A stretch of 64,000 bases of DNA from Salarchaeum japonicum_A (lineage in GTDB: Archaea; Halobacteriota; Halobacteria; Halobacteriales; Halobacteriaceae): NCBI RefSeq assembly GCF_049705945.1, contig NZ_JBNAMV010000004.1, positions 1,674,001 to 1,738,000 of the forward strand. The letters run 5' to 3'. The notes under the pieces are model-generated. The model had not been told where the DNA came from and searched no databases. It worked only from the letters and a program-made list of their open reading frames with translations. Each line of letters opens with the position of its first letter. Positions within the stretch are counted from its first letter, which is position 1. A program made the translations under genes and the position numbers. Positions 1 to 7,816 of this stretch are shown one piece after another.

Positions 1-1
1 C

Positions 2-664
2 GACCCCGACCACCGCGGGAAGTCCCTCGGCACACGGATGACGCACGCGGGCTTCGACTGGGCGCGCGAGCGCGGCGCGACCGTCGCTCGAAACATGGTG
101 TTCTCGTGGAACGTCATGGGGCTCGGCCTCTCCCGCGCCGCGGGCTTCGAACCCGAGACGGAGTTCCGCTGGGTGCACCCCGAGCCCGACCCCGACGCAA
201 CCCACGATTACGCGGAGACCGACGACGTGAACACGGCGTGGCGCGCCATCCAGTCGAGTCGCGCGTTCGACGAACTCGCGGGTCTCGGCCTCGACCTGAA
301 CGAGGCGTGGGCGCTCACGGAGATAACGCCGGGGACGCTCCGCGACGCCCCGCGGACCATCGCGCTCACGGACGACCGGGGCGCGCGCGCCGCCGCCTAC
401 CCCGTCCGCGACTACGACCGCGAGACCGACGACGGCGACACCGCCACCTGGGCGGACTACGGCGTCGGCGTCTGGCACGACGCCCAAGCCTGCGAGGCGC
501 TCCTCGCCGCCGTCAGCCGCGACGCCGCCGCCAACGACATCGACCGCGTGCGCGTGCTCATCCCCGAGGACGCCCAGTTCGTCAGCGACGCCGCGTACGC
601 CCGCGTCGACATCGGCGACGAACCGGACTTCGTCACCGCCGCCGACCTCACCGCCGACTACTGA
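2..664 (+). CDS. GNAT-family N-acetyltransferase, 5' end cut by the window edge
   Basis: The reading frame is open from base 2, so the true start lies upstream. The first visible residues DPDHRGKSLGTRM match acetyl-CoA-binding motif A of GNAT enzymes (R-x-x-G-x-G/A), although the first glycine is a serine here. About 220 residues are visible. The second half (from about residue 120, rich in Ala and Asp) may be a second, degenerate GNAT lobe, as in tandem-GNAT proteins. The substrate cannot be inferred. The gene converges on the SAMP1-like gene and overlaps its 3' end by 17 bp. That overlap exists only because the neighbour reads past its usual stop. Confidence 0.75.
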   Translation, partial: DPDHRGKSLGTRMTHAGFDWARERGATVARNMVFSWNVMGLGLSRAAGFEPETEFRWVHPEPDPDATHDYAETDDVNTAWRAIQSSRAFDELAGLGLDLNEAWALTEITPGTLRDAPRTIALTDDRGARAAAYPVRDYDRETDDGDTATWADYGVGVWHDAQACEALLAAVSRDAAANDIDRVRVLIPEDAQFVSDAAYARVDIGDEPDFVTAADLTADY

Positions 665-938
665 CTTCTGAGCCGCCGCTCACGGGCGGGAACAGCGCGA
701 GTTCGTCGCCCGGTTCGACCGGGGTGTCGAGGTCGTCGACCTGCTGGCCGTTCCGGAGGACGTTGATGTGGTCGTGGAGGTCGCCGTCGTCGTCGAGCAC
801 TCTGTCTTCGAGCGCGGGATGGTCGTCGAGGAGGGCGTTGAGGGCGTCTCCGACGGTGTCGCCGTCGACTGTCACGGTGAGGTGGCGGTCGCCCGCGACT
901 TCCGCGAGGTCCGCGAACAGCTTCCACTCGGCGTTCAT
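648..938 (-). CDS. samp1: SAMP1-like ubiquitin-like modifier (MoaD family) with C-terminal extension
   Basis: A 96-residue beta-grasp protein. It opens EWKLFADLAEVAG and contains DHINVLRNG and ELALFPPVSGG, a close match to Haloferax SAMP1. In that family the C-terminal diglycine is adenylated by UbaA, then used for protein conjugation and for sulfur transfer to molybdopterin. Here the diglycine (residues 88-89) is not the C terminus. Seven residues, SEVSSRR, follow before the stop. The codon after GG is TCA (bases 669-671), one base from TGA. The start overlaps the upstream TrkA-C gene by 4 bp, so it is probably translated as the last gene of that operon. The family call is firm; whether the extension is real is open. 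Confidence 0.88.
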   Translation of the reverse strand: MNAEWKLFADLAEVAGDRHLTVTVDGDTVGDALNALLDDHPALEDRVLDDDGDLHDHINVLRNGQQVDDLDTPVEPGDELALFPPVSGGSEVSSRR

Positions 939-2119
939 GTCGGGCCGTCGGACGGCGAGGCGTAAGAGCCTCCCGACTCCGGCGACCCCGCGCTGGCGTC
1001 CGATTCGATGCGGCGGAGGGTTTCGGGGCGCGCGACGACGTACAGCCAGTCGTTCGCGGCGAGCAGGCGGTCCCGGGACGGAATCGGCTCCATGGGGGCG
1101 TCCTGGGGGCGGACGGCGACGACAGTGGCGTCAACGTCGCCGAGGCGCGTGCCGTCGAGCGGGCCGTCGGGCGCGACGCGGATGACGGCCATCGTCTCGT
1201 CGGCGGCGCGGAGGAGCGTCGCGAACTCGCGGTCCGCGCTCGGCGTCGACGGGAGCGTGAGGAGGCGGTACTGTCCGCCCGCGACCCGCTCGGCGTCCGC
1301 CTCGTCGAGCGCGAGCGTGACGGTGTCGCCGGCGGCCGCGCGGAGTTCCGCGGTCGCGACGCGCTCGGGGTCCTCGCCGGTCGTCCATACTTGCACCACG
1401 TCGCCCGCGCTCGCGGAGTTCGGCGGGTCCGCGGTGACGGCGACGGCGGCGGTTCCGGGGCCGAGCGTCGGCCCGATGCCGGCGAGTCGGCGGCCGACCG
1501 CGAGGTAGGTGACGGTGCCGTCCGGCTCCATCTCCACGTCCACGTATCCGACATCGTGGTCGTCCTTCAGGCGGTTCACCACGCGCTCGCGGAGGTCTTC
1601 GACGGTCAGCCGTCGCGGAAAGATGAGCGTCTTCCCCGCGATGTCGTCCTTCACGGACGCCTCGACGCGCTCGTACTCCTCGATGTCCGCCACGTCCTCG
1701 GGGAGCGTGACGGCGACGACGCGCCCGACCGCCTGAACGAGCTGGCTCACCTCGCCAGTCACCTCTCGCGCGCCGGCCGCGGCGAACGCGGAGATGGCGA
1801 CGCGGTCGCCCGTCCGCTGGCCGAGGGGGCCGACGGCGGTGGCGAGCGCGAACGCCGCGCTGTTGAACAGCACGGCGTTCATCTCGAACAGCTCCGACTG
1901 CCCGGCGAGAACCTGCGTGACGGCGGTTTTCGTGTTCAGGTAGAGCGCGACCGCGGAGACCGCGGCGAGTATCGCGAGGCCGACCGGAACGCGGTCCCGG
2001 AAGTACCAGCGGTAGCCGACCGAGACGAATGCGGCGGTGATGCCCGCGAGCACGGTGAGGCCGAACAGCCGGACGGCGGCGACCGCGGACACCCCGAACA
2101 GCGTCGTCTGGGCTATCAC
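935..2119 (-). CDS. Membrane protein with TrkA-C-like (RCK_C) domain
   Basis: 394 residues. Three likely membrane helices lie in the first 105 residues (about 12-34, 45-62, 78-100). Soluble domains follow, with a TrkA-C-like fold near the C terminus (EFATLLRAADETMAVIRV, later NDWLYVVARPETL). TrkA-C domains bind small ligands and gate K+ channels or transporters. No Rossmann (TrkA-N) segment is visible, so NAD binding is unlikely. It overlaps the paralogous upstream gene by 4 bp and the SAMP1-like gene by 4 bp, forming one tight operon. A K+ channel gene is divergent from this operon. A role in ion-transport regulation is inference from domain and context. Confidence 0.7.
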   Translation of the reverse strand: MIAQTTLFGVSAVAAVRLFGLTVLAGITAAFVSVGYRWYFRDRVPVGLAILAAVSAVALYLNTKTAVTQVLAGQSELFEMNAVLFNSAAFALATAVGPLGQRTGDRVAISAFAAAGAREVTGEVSQLVQAVGRVVAVTLPEDVADIEEYERVEASVKDDIAGKTLIFPRRLTVEDLRERVVNRLKDDHDVGYVDVEMEPDGTVTYLAVGRRLAGIGPTLGPGTAAVAVTADPPNSASAGDVVQVWTTGEDPERVATAELRAAAGDTVTLALDEADAERVAGGQYRLLTLPSTPSADREFATLLRAADETMAVIRVAPDGPLDGTRLGDVDATVVAVRPQDAPMEPIPSRDRLLAANDWLYVVARPETLRRIESDASAGSPESGGSYASPSDGPT

Positions 2120-3387
2120 GCCACCACCCCCGCGAACGCGTCGAGGGCGTCCCGCGACCCGACGACGAACGCGTCGTCGCCCGCGGTCAGGCTCGCGGTT
2201 CCCCTGGGCGCCATTGTCCAGTCGCCGTCGTGCTGTATCGCGAGCACCACGACCCCGTGTTCGGCGCGGAGGTCGCTCTCGGCGAGCGTCTGGCCCGCGA
2301 GAGAGCTCTCCGCGCCGACAGTGACGCGGCGGAGGCGGTGGCCGGCACGCCGCAGGAGGCTCACGAGCTCGAACTCGCGGCGGGTGCCCCGCGACCGAAC
2401 GACGACCGTCCCGCCGTCCGCAGCGAGGAGTGCCGTCGCGTCCGTGCGGTCCACGGCGACCGTCACCCGGCCCGCGCCGCCGGACGTCGTTCCGACGGTC
2501 GTTCCCGCGGCCGTCCCGCCGCCCGCGTCCGTGCCGCCGTCTGCCACCGCGCCGCCGTCTGCCACCGCGCCGCCGTCCGTCGCCGCGTCCGGTTTCTTCT
2601 CGCTCTTCTCGCCGCCCGACTTCGCGCTCACGACGGTTCCGGTGGCGGCCGTCGCGCCCGCGAACACGGTCACAGTGTCACCGCGGGCGACGCCGGTCGG
2701 AACGAGCGCCTGCACGGACACCGCGCGCTTCCCCGAGGGAACGCGTTTCGACACGCCCGACACCGGCGGTGCGGCGACGACGGTCGCGCGCGCCTGCTCG
2801 TCGAGCGTCACGTCCGCCGCCGCGAGGTCGAACTCGCTCCGCAGGCGGTCCTCGAACCGCGTCTCTATCTCGCCGACCGGCAAGTCCGCGGGGAACGTCC
2901 ACTCCGTCTCCCGGATGTCGGCGCGGAGGGCGTCGGGGAGCGGCGGGTAGCCCTCCATGTCCGCGAGGTCGCCGACGATTTCGACGCGGACTTGGCCGCG
3001 CGTCCCGACGAGTTCGATGACATCCCTGCTGAACGTGCGTTCGCGGAGTGATTTGAGACTGATGCGCTTCGGGAGCGTAGTGCCGAGTCTGTCCCCCTGC
3101 GCGTGGGCGTAAAAACTCATCAACAGAATGACCATGAGCGCGGTGAGTATCGTGGTGCTGTTCGCGGACTGGAGGATAGTCTGGTCGTTGAACGCCAGCA
3201 GGCCGCCGTTGATGCCCGCGACGGCGACCGCGAGCACGACGACACCGAGCCCGGGAATCGTCAACCCAGTGATGTACTTGAACGCGAACCCGAACCCGAA
3301 CGACACCAGCACTGGCACGACGCCCGCCAACAGACCGAGGTAGATGCCGCGGAGCACCTGCACCGCGAACCCTGACTCCACTGCCAT
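2116..3387 (-). CDS. Membrane protein with TrkA-C-like domain and low-complexity linker
   Basis: 423 residues; first gene of the operon. Three probable membrane helices (about 8-28, 40-62, 75-92) are followed by a soluble region, a Gly/Ala/Asp linker (about 262-305, with two AVADGG repeats) and a C-terminal TrkA-C-like module (SSLAGQTLAESDLRAEHG, then DDAFVVGSRDAL). The C-terminal motif is the one seen after RCK domains of K+ transporters. The order of domains mirrors the next gene, suggesting the two are ancient duplicates and perhaps form one membrane complex. ATG 3387 is chosen; a weak TATA-like run lies about 26 bp upstream. Substrate and partners are unknown. Confidence 0.7.
   Translation of the reverse strand: MAVESGFAVQVLRGIYLGLLAGVVPVLVSFGFGFAFKYITGLTIPGLGVVVLAVAVAGINGGLLAFNDQTILQSANSTTILTALMVILLMSFYAHAQGDRLGTTLPKRISLKSLRERTFSRDVIELVGTRGQVRVEIVGDLADMEGYPPLPDALRADIRETEWTFPADLPVGEIETRFEDRLRSEFDLAAADVTLDEQARATVVAAPPVSGVSKRVPSGKRAVSVQALVPTGVARGDTVTVFAGATAATGTVVSAKSGGEKSEKKPDAATDGGAVADGGAVADGGTDAGGGTAAGTTVGTTSGGAGRVTVAVDRTDATALLAADGGTVVVRSRGTRREFELVSLLRRAGHRLRRVTVGAESSLAGQTLAESDLRAEHGVVVLAIQHDGDWTMAPRGTASLTAGDDAFVVGSRDALDAFAGVVA
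2533..2576 (+). repeat. 18-bp tandem repeat, about 2.4 copies
   Basis: Two exact 18-bp units (2533-2550, 2551-2568) and a partial third encode AVADGG repeats in the linker of the minus-strand TrkA-C-like protein. The unit is a multiple of three, so copy-number change keeps the frame. Confidence 0.85.
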
Positions 3388-3428
3388 AGGGGGAGGTGAC
3401 GCGCGGTCGCCTTACCAGTACCGCCCCG

Positions 3429-3435
3429 CTTATAC
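3429..3435 (+). promoter_or_regulatory. TATA box of the K+ channel gene
   Basis: CTTATAC lies about 27 bp before ATG 3459. This is the spacing of a leaderless haloarchaeal promoter, and it favours 3459 over the in-frame ATG at 3396. Confidence 0.6.
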
Positions 3436-3458
3436 TCGCGGAACTCGCGTACCCGGGT

Positions 3459-4607
3459 ATGGTCGTCTCGCGCGACTCCGTGGCGACCGGGCGTATCGCG
3501 GTCGGGCTGACGATGCTCGTCGCCGTACTCTCGGTCGTCACCGGCGTCGTCGAAATCAGCCAGCCCGGGCAGTTCGGCCCGCTCGCGCCCTACCTCCCGG
3601 AGAGCGTGAAGCAAGCCGCCGGCTTCACCGGCGCGCTCACCGGGTTCCTGATGGTGTTCAGCGCGCTCGGGATGCGCCGCGGCCTCCGCGCCGCCTGGTA
3701 CTCCACCGCCGTCCTCCTCCCGTTCACGGCGGTCCAGGGCGTCGTCCAGACCAGCATCTACTCCACGCCACTCATCGCGCTCTCTCTCCTCGCCCTCCCG
3801 GTCGTCCTCCTCACCCGCGAGCGCTTCGACCGCGCGCTCTCCCTCTCCACCACCCAACTCTCCGCGGGCATCGCGCTCACCGGCATCCAGATCTACGGCA
3901 CGGTCGGCGCGTACGCGCTCCGCGAGCACTTCCCCGCCATCGACACCGTTCTCGACGCCTTCTGGTTCACGCTCGTCACGTCCTCCACCGTCGGATATGG
4001 CGACATTACGCCGACTACCCAGACCGGCCGCCTGTTCGGGCTGAGCGTGCTGGTTCTCGGGACCGCGAGCTTCGCCATCGCGCTCGGCGCGCTCCTCGGT
4101 CCCGCCATCGAAGCCCGGTTCGCGAACGCACTCGGACGCATGACTCAATCACAACTCGAAGCCCTCGACAACCACGTCATCGTCGCGGGCTACGGCGACC
4201 TCACAGAACCGCTCATCGTCGAACTCCGCGAGACCGGAACGCCGTTCGTCGTCGTCACGCCGAACGCGTCCGTCTCGGACAAACTCCCCGACGAGACGGT
4301 GCTGGTCGCGGACCCGAGCGACGAAGCCGTCCTCGACCGCGCCGGCATCGACCACGCGCGCGCCGTCGTCGCCGCCACCAACAACGACGGCGAGGACGCG
4401 CTCGTCGTCCTGACCGCCCGGCAGATGAACGCGGACGTGCGCATCGTCGCCGCCGCCACCGAGAAGGAGAACGAACCGAAACTACGCCGCGCCGGCGCGG
4501 ACGCCGTCATCAGTCCCGCCGTCATCGGCGGCCACCTCCTCCTCCGCTCCGCGTTCGGGGACGACGATTCGGAGCGCGTCGCCGAGGAACTCCTCGAGGA
4601 CGACTGA
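3459..4607 (+). CDS. Voltage-gated-like K+ channel with RCK (TrkA-N) domain
   Basis: 382 residues from ATG 3459. About four hydrophobic segments (residues 15-120) precede a two-helix pore module. The selectivity filter TVGYGD is at 177-182. A regulator-of-K+-conductance domain follows from about 237 (VIVAGYGDLTEPLI, then VLVADPSDEAVLDRAGI). The glycine pattern is G-x-G rather than the full GxGxxG, so the nucleotide preference is unclear. The protein should form a K+-selective channel gated by a cytosolic ligand. It is divergent from the two TrkA-C-like membrane proteins, with 71 bp between start codons. Residues upstream of 3459 (open to 3396) look unlike a start region. Confidence 0.85.
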   Translation: MVVSRDSVATGRIAVGLTMLVAVLSVVTGVVEISQPGQFGPLAPYLPESVKQAAGFTGALTGFLMVFSALGMRRGLRAAWYSTAVLLPFTAVQGVVQTSIYSTPLIALSLLALPVVLLTRERFDRALSLSTTQLSAGIALTGIQIYGTVGAYALREHFPAIDTVLDAFWFTLVTSSTVGYGDITPTTQTGRLFGLSVLVLGTASFAIALGALLGPAIEARFANALGRMTQSQLEALDNHVIVAGYGDLTEPLIVELRETGTPFVVVTPNASVSDKLPDETVLVADPSDEAVLDRAGIDHARAVVAATNNDGEDALVVLTARQMNADVRIVAAATEKENEPKLRRAGADAVISPAVIGGHLLLRSAFGDDDSERVAEELLEDD

Positions 4608-4609
4608 CG

Positions 4610-6037
4610 TTACGCGCGGTGGGCGATCGCCACGTCGGTCTCCACGTCGTCGATGCGGCTGAACGTCGGGGGCGACACCACTCGGGACGCCGCTGACCGG
4701 TTCGAACTCGCGCCGAGCACCACGAGGTCGTAGTGGGCGTCGTTGCGCTCGATGAACGACTCGATGCTGGAGCGCGACACCCGCGTCTCCGAGCGGCAGT
4801 CAGTGGTCTCGACGAGGTTCGCGAGCATCGACTCCGCGCCCCGGCGCTCGCGCTCGTGGTCGATGCACGTGCAGACGCTTACGATACCGGCGTGGCCGGC
4901 GAGGCGGCCCGCGTAATCTATCATCGCGTGCGCGATGTCGTTCGCCGTTCGCACGGGAACCATCACGCGCTTCCACGTCGTACTCCCGGTCGCGGACCGG
5001 AACGCGATGGCGTCCACGGGGCCGCGGAGGATGGTGCGGACGAACGGCGACGTGGCGTCGTCCTCCTCCTCGTACGGCGTGACGACGAGGTCGCAGTTCG
5101 TGCGTTCTGCAGTGTCGAAGACGGTCTCCGCGGGCGACTGGCGGTCCACAGCGACGACGACTTCGACGGGCACGCCGACCCGGGTCTCGATGTGGCCGGC
5201 GTGCCGTTCGAGTTCGCGCGCCGCCTCCGCCGCGGCCTCCTCTCGCGTACACTCATCGGGGTTCTCCACGTCCTCGTCGAGGCGCGCGCGAGTCGCTCGC
5301 GCCAGCGTCCGCTCGTCCATCACGTCGAGCAACACGACCTTCGCGGCGTCGTGCGCGGCGGCGACGCGCGCGCCGAACATCGCGGTCTCAGTCACGTGCT
5401 CGCCGCGCATCGGCACGAGCACGTGGTCGTCGCCCTGCGTCGTCTGGTAGAGGTAGCGCGCGCGCTGCTTGTAGAACTGGCGTCGCCACGCGACGAACAC
5501 GCCCGCGACCACGAGCGAGGAGACGAGCACGCCCGCCAGGTACGCGAGCTGCGCGTTCCCGGTGAGGAGCACGAGGAGCGCGGTGGAGAACGCGGTCGGG
5601 AGTTCGAGGTCGAGCAGCCACGTCGACATGCCCGTGAAGAGGATGGCGAGCGCCGCGCCGCTCGCGTGCACGTCCATCGTCGTCGGGGAGACGCCGTACG
5701 CGAACGCGGTGGCTTCGAGCGCGAGCCAGCCACAGAACGCACCGAGCGTCAGGCCGCCGACGAACCGCCGGGGTTCGGCGTACCGGCCCTCGGGGTCCGC
5801 GAACAGCGTGTACGTGCTGGACGCGAGCGGCGGGAAGAGCAGGAAGGAGATGTTCGGCACGAGCTGTGAGAGCAGCGTGACGAACCCCATGAGGACGGGG
5901 ACGAAGAGGAGGACGGAGGCGCGGGTGAGGTTGCTCGTCGTTTCGAGCCACCGCCGGAACTCGTTCACCTCGCGGCGTTCGATACGGCCGGCTCGGCGGC
6001 GCGCCGCGCGGATGCGCTCACGGAGCCGGTCGAGCAT
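4610..6037 (-). CDS. HPP-family membrane protein fused to tandem USP domains
   Basis: 475 residues from ATG 6037. The N-terminal part carries five or so membrane helices (about 40-190) with the HPP-family signature (SFLLFPPLASSTYTLFADP; GGLTLGAFCGW). Two universal-stress-like domains follow (about 205-345, starting HVLVPM; and 355-470, starting RVMVPV). HPP proteins have been linked to nitrite transport in plastids and cyanobacteria, but the archaeal role is unknown. A TATA-like GCAAAACC about 28 bp upstream favours 6037 over ATG 6049. The gene converges on the K+ channel with a 2-bp gap. A stress-regulated transporter is plausible, but the substrate is not predictable. Confidence 0.75.
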   Translation of the reverse strand: MLDRLRERIRAARRRAGRIERREVNEFRRWLETTSNLTRASVLLFVPVLMGFVTLLSQLVPNISFLLFPPLASSTYTLFADPEGRYAEPRRFVGGLTLGAFCGWLALEATAFAYGVSPTTMDVHASGAALAILFTGMSTWLLDLELPTAFSTALLVLLTGNAQLAYLAGVLVSSLVVAGVFVAWRRQFYKQRARYLYQTTQGDDHVLVPMRGEHVTETAMFGARVAAAHDAAKVVLLDVMDERTLARATRARLDEDVENPDECTREEAAAEAARELERHAGHIETRVGVPVEVVVAVDRQSPAETVFDTAERTNCDLVVTPYEEEDDATSPFVRTILRGPVDAIAFRSATGSTTWKRVMVPVRTANDIAHAMIDYAGRLAGHAGIVSVCTCIDHERERRGAESMLANLVETTDCRSETRVSRSSIESFIERNDAHYDLVVLGASSNRSAASRVVSPPTFSRIDDVETDVAIAHRA

Positions 6038-6082
6038 ACACCCCACCATTTCCTCGGGGGTTTTGCGTCTTTCGCGTTCGCG

Positions 6083-6811
6083 TCAGGCGAGGTCGGCGAC
6101 CGCGTCTAGGCTGAGCGAGATGGCTCGCTCGACGTTGTCCTTCGCCTTCTCCGGGAGTTCCTCGTCCTCGGTCGCGCCCTTCTGCGTGCCCTCGACGAGG
6201 TTGCCGTCGACGGTGCAGATGGCGCCGGCGCGCATGCCCTTCCGGCGCGCGAGCGAGAACACGGCCGCGGCCTCCATCTCGACGGAGAGGATGTTCGCGT
6301 CCTCCCACGCGGAGACGTACTCGTCGGTCTCCGCGTAGAACGCGTCGTCGGACGCGATGGGGCCGACGTGCACGTCCTCGTCGTTCGCCTCTGCGGCGTC
6401 GACGAGCGCCGACAGCACGGTGTAGTCCGGGACTGCGGGCAGCGTCTCGGACTCGTAGCGCTTCGACGTGCCCTCGTCCTTCGCCGCGCCCGTCGCGACG
6501 ATCATGTCGCCGATTTCGATGCCTTCCTGGAGCGCGCCCGTCGTGCCGACGCGGATGACGGTGTCGACGCCGACCGCGTCCAGTTCCTCGACGGCGATGG
6601 CGGCGGACGGACAGCCGATACCGGTCGAGCAGATGGTGAGGGGCGTTCCCTCGTAGGTCGCGTTCACGACCTTGTACTCGCGGTTCTCCGAGACGACTTC
6701 CGCGTCCTCGCACTGGCTCGCGATGCGGTCGACGCGACCGGGGTCGCCCGGAATCAGCGCGATGTCGTTCACGTCGCCCGGTGCCACGAGCAAGTGGGGC
6801 TGCTTCGCCAT
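6083..6811 (-). CDS. udp: Nucleoside phosphorylase (uridine/purine nucleoside phosphorylase family)
   Basis: 242 residues, full length for the PNP_UDP_1 family. Visible motifs are the phosphate-binding LIPGDPGRVDRI (about 19-30), IRVGTTGALQ (about 86-95) and SVEMEAAAVF near 175, which contains the substrate-binding Glu-Met-Glu. The enzyme splits nucleosides with phosphate into base and ribose-1-phosphate in the cytosol. Automatic pipelines call this type uridine phosphorylase. In haloarchaea a member of this family acts on guanosine and feeds the pentose bisphosphate pathway, and a PfkB kinase and R15P isomerase lie just upstream here. A TATA-like TACTTTTC sits about 27 bp before the start. 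The base specificity is not visible. Confidence 0.85.
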   Translation of the reverse strand: MAKQPHLLVAPGDVNDIALIPGDPGRVDRIASQCEDAEVVSENREYKVVNATYEGTPLTICSTGIGCPSAAIAVEELDAVGVDTVIRVGTTGALQEGIEIGDMIVATGAAKDEGTSKRYESETLPAVPDYTVLSALVDAAEANDEDVHVGPIASDDAFYAETDEYVSAWEDANILSVEMEAAAVFSLARRKGMRAGAICTVDGNLVEGTQKGATEDEELPEKAKDNVERAISLSLDAVADLA

Positions 6812-6850
6812 ATCCCGAGTTCAGCGGGGGGAGAGAAAAGTACCGCGTTC

Positions 6851-7756
6851 TCAGTGAACGAGGCCGTTCGGGCGCTGTCGTGGCGCGTCCCACTCGCGGA
6901 CGGCCTGCCAGCGGTCGCCGCGCGCCGCGGCGGTGTAGAGCGCGCCGTCGGTGAGCGCGTACCAGCCGTCGGACGTGGCGAGCAGGGAGGGCGCGAGCAG
7001 GCGGTCGGGGAGGCCGTCAGTCCACTCGTGCCAGCCGTCGTCCCAGAACGAGACGGTCGAGTCCGCGGTTTCCGGCGTGTGCGCGCTCCGCGGACCGTTC
7101 GCGGAGGAGACGGCGAGCGCGTTCCCGTCGTCGTCCCGGACGGCGACGCTCCAGCAGTACGTCTTCGACAGTCCCGACTCTCGCGGCATCCACGACTCGC
7201 CGCCGTCCGGCGTCACGTAGAACCCGTCGCCTGCGGCGGCGTACGCCCGCTCGGGGTTGCTCGCGGGGACGGCCATCGTGTGCGTGTCGAACGGGTGTTC
7301 GGAGACGCGGTCGGTCCACGACTCGCCCGCGTCCGGCGTGCGGACGAGCGCGCCGGCCTCGACGGCGACGTACAGCAGCTCGGAGCCGGGGACGGATTGT
7401 ATCCAGCGGACGTGGTGGGTGTCGGGTCGCGGCGGGAACGACCACTCGCCGCTCGAATCGAGCGCGGTGAGCCCCGTGCACTCCGTCCACGTCGTGCCGT
7501 CGCGCGACCGGTAGACGCGACTCGGTTCCGTGCCCGCGAACACGAACTCGGGCGTGACGCAGAGCGCGGTGACGAACTCGGCGTCGGGTTCGAAGACGCG
7601 CTCCGTCTCGCCGTCTCGAATCCGGTAGACAGCGTCGTCGGTTCCCGCGAACGCCCCGAGTTCTCCGGTCGCGACGCACTGCACGTCCTCGCTGACGAGG
7701 AACTCGGTCACGCCGTTCGAGAGCGAGAGCACGCGGTCCGAGAGTGCGGCGAACAT
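6851..7756 (-). CDS. BNR/Asp-box beta-propeller protein
   Basis: 301 residues. Repeated Asp-box-like motifs (SRDGTTW, TPDAGESW, TPDGGESW) spaced about 50-60 residues apart mark a sialidase/Vps10-type beta-propeller. No signal peptide, catalytic sialidase residues or membrane helix is visible, so it may be cytosolic and act as a binding scaffold. It lies between the nucleoside phosphorylase and the PfkB kinase, all on the minus strand, with gaps of about 40 and 60 bp. Its function, and whether it belongs to the nucleoside pathway, are unknown. Confidence 0.7.
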   Translation of the reverse strand: MFAALSDRVLSLSNGVTEFLVSEDVQCVATGELGAFAGTDDAVYRIRDGETERVFEPDAEFVTALCVTPEFVFAGTEPSRVYRSRDGTTWTECTGLTALDSSGEWSFPPRPDTHHVRWIQSVPGSELLYVAVEAGALVRTPDAGESWTDRVSEHPFDTHTMAVPASNPERAYAAAGDGFYVTPDGGESWMPRESGLSKTYCWSVAVRDDDGNALAVSSANGPRSAHTPETADSTVSFWDDGWHEWTDGLPDRLLAPSLLATSDGWYALTDGALYTAAARGDRWQAVREWDAPRQRPNGLVH

Positions 7757-7816
7757 ACGGGAGAGACGGACGCATCCACCAAAACGGTTCGCGACAGCGG
7801 GGTGCGTCCCCTCGCG

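Noticed and set aside
1391..2950. Long plus-strand reading frame antisense to the TrkA-C-like genes
   Set aside because: Arg/Ala-rich shadow of a high-G+C gene; no motif and overlaps two well-supported genes.
4733..5869. Long plus-strand frame antisense to the HPP-USP gene
   Set aside because: No homology-like motifs; third-codon bias belongs to the minus-strand gene.
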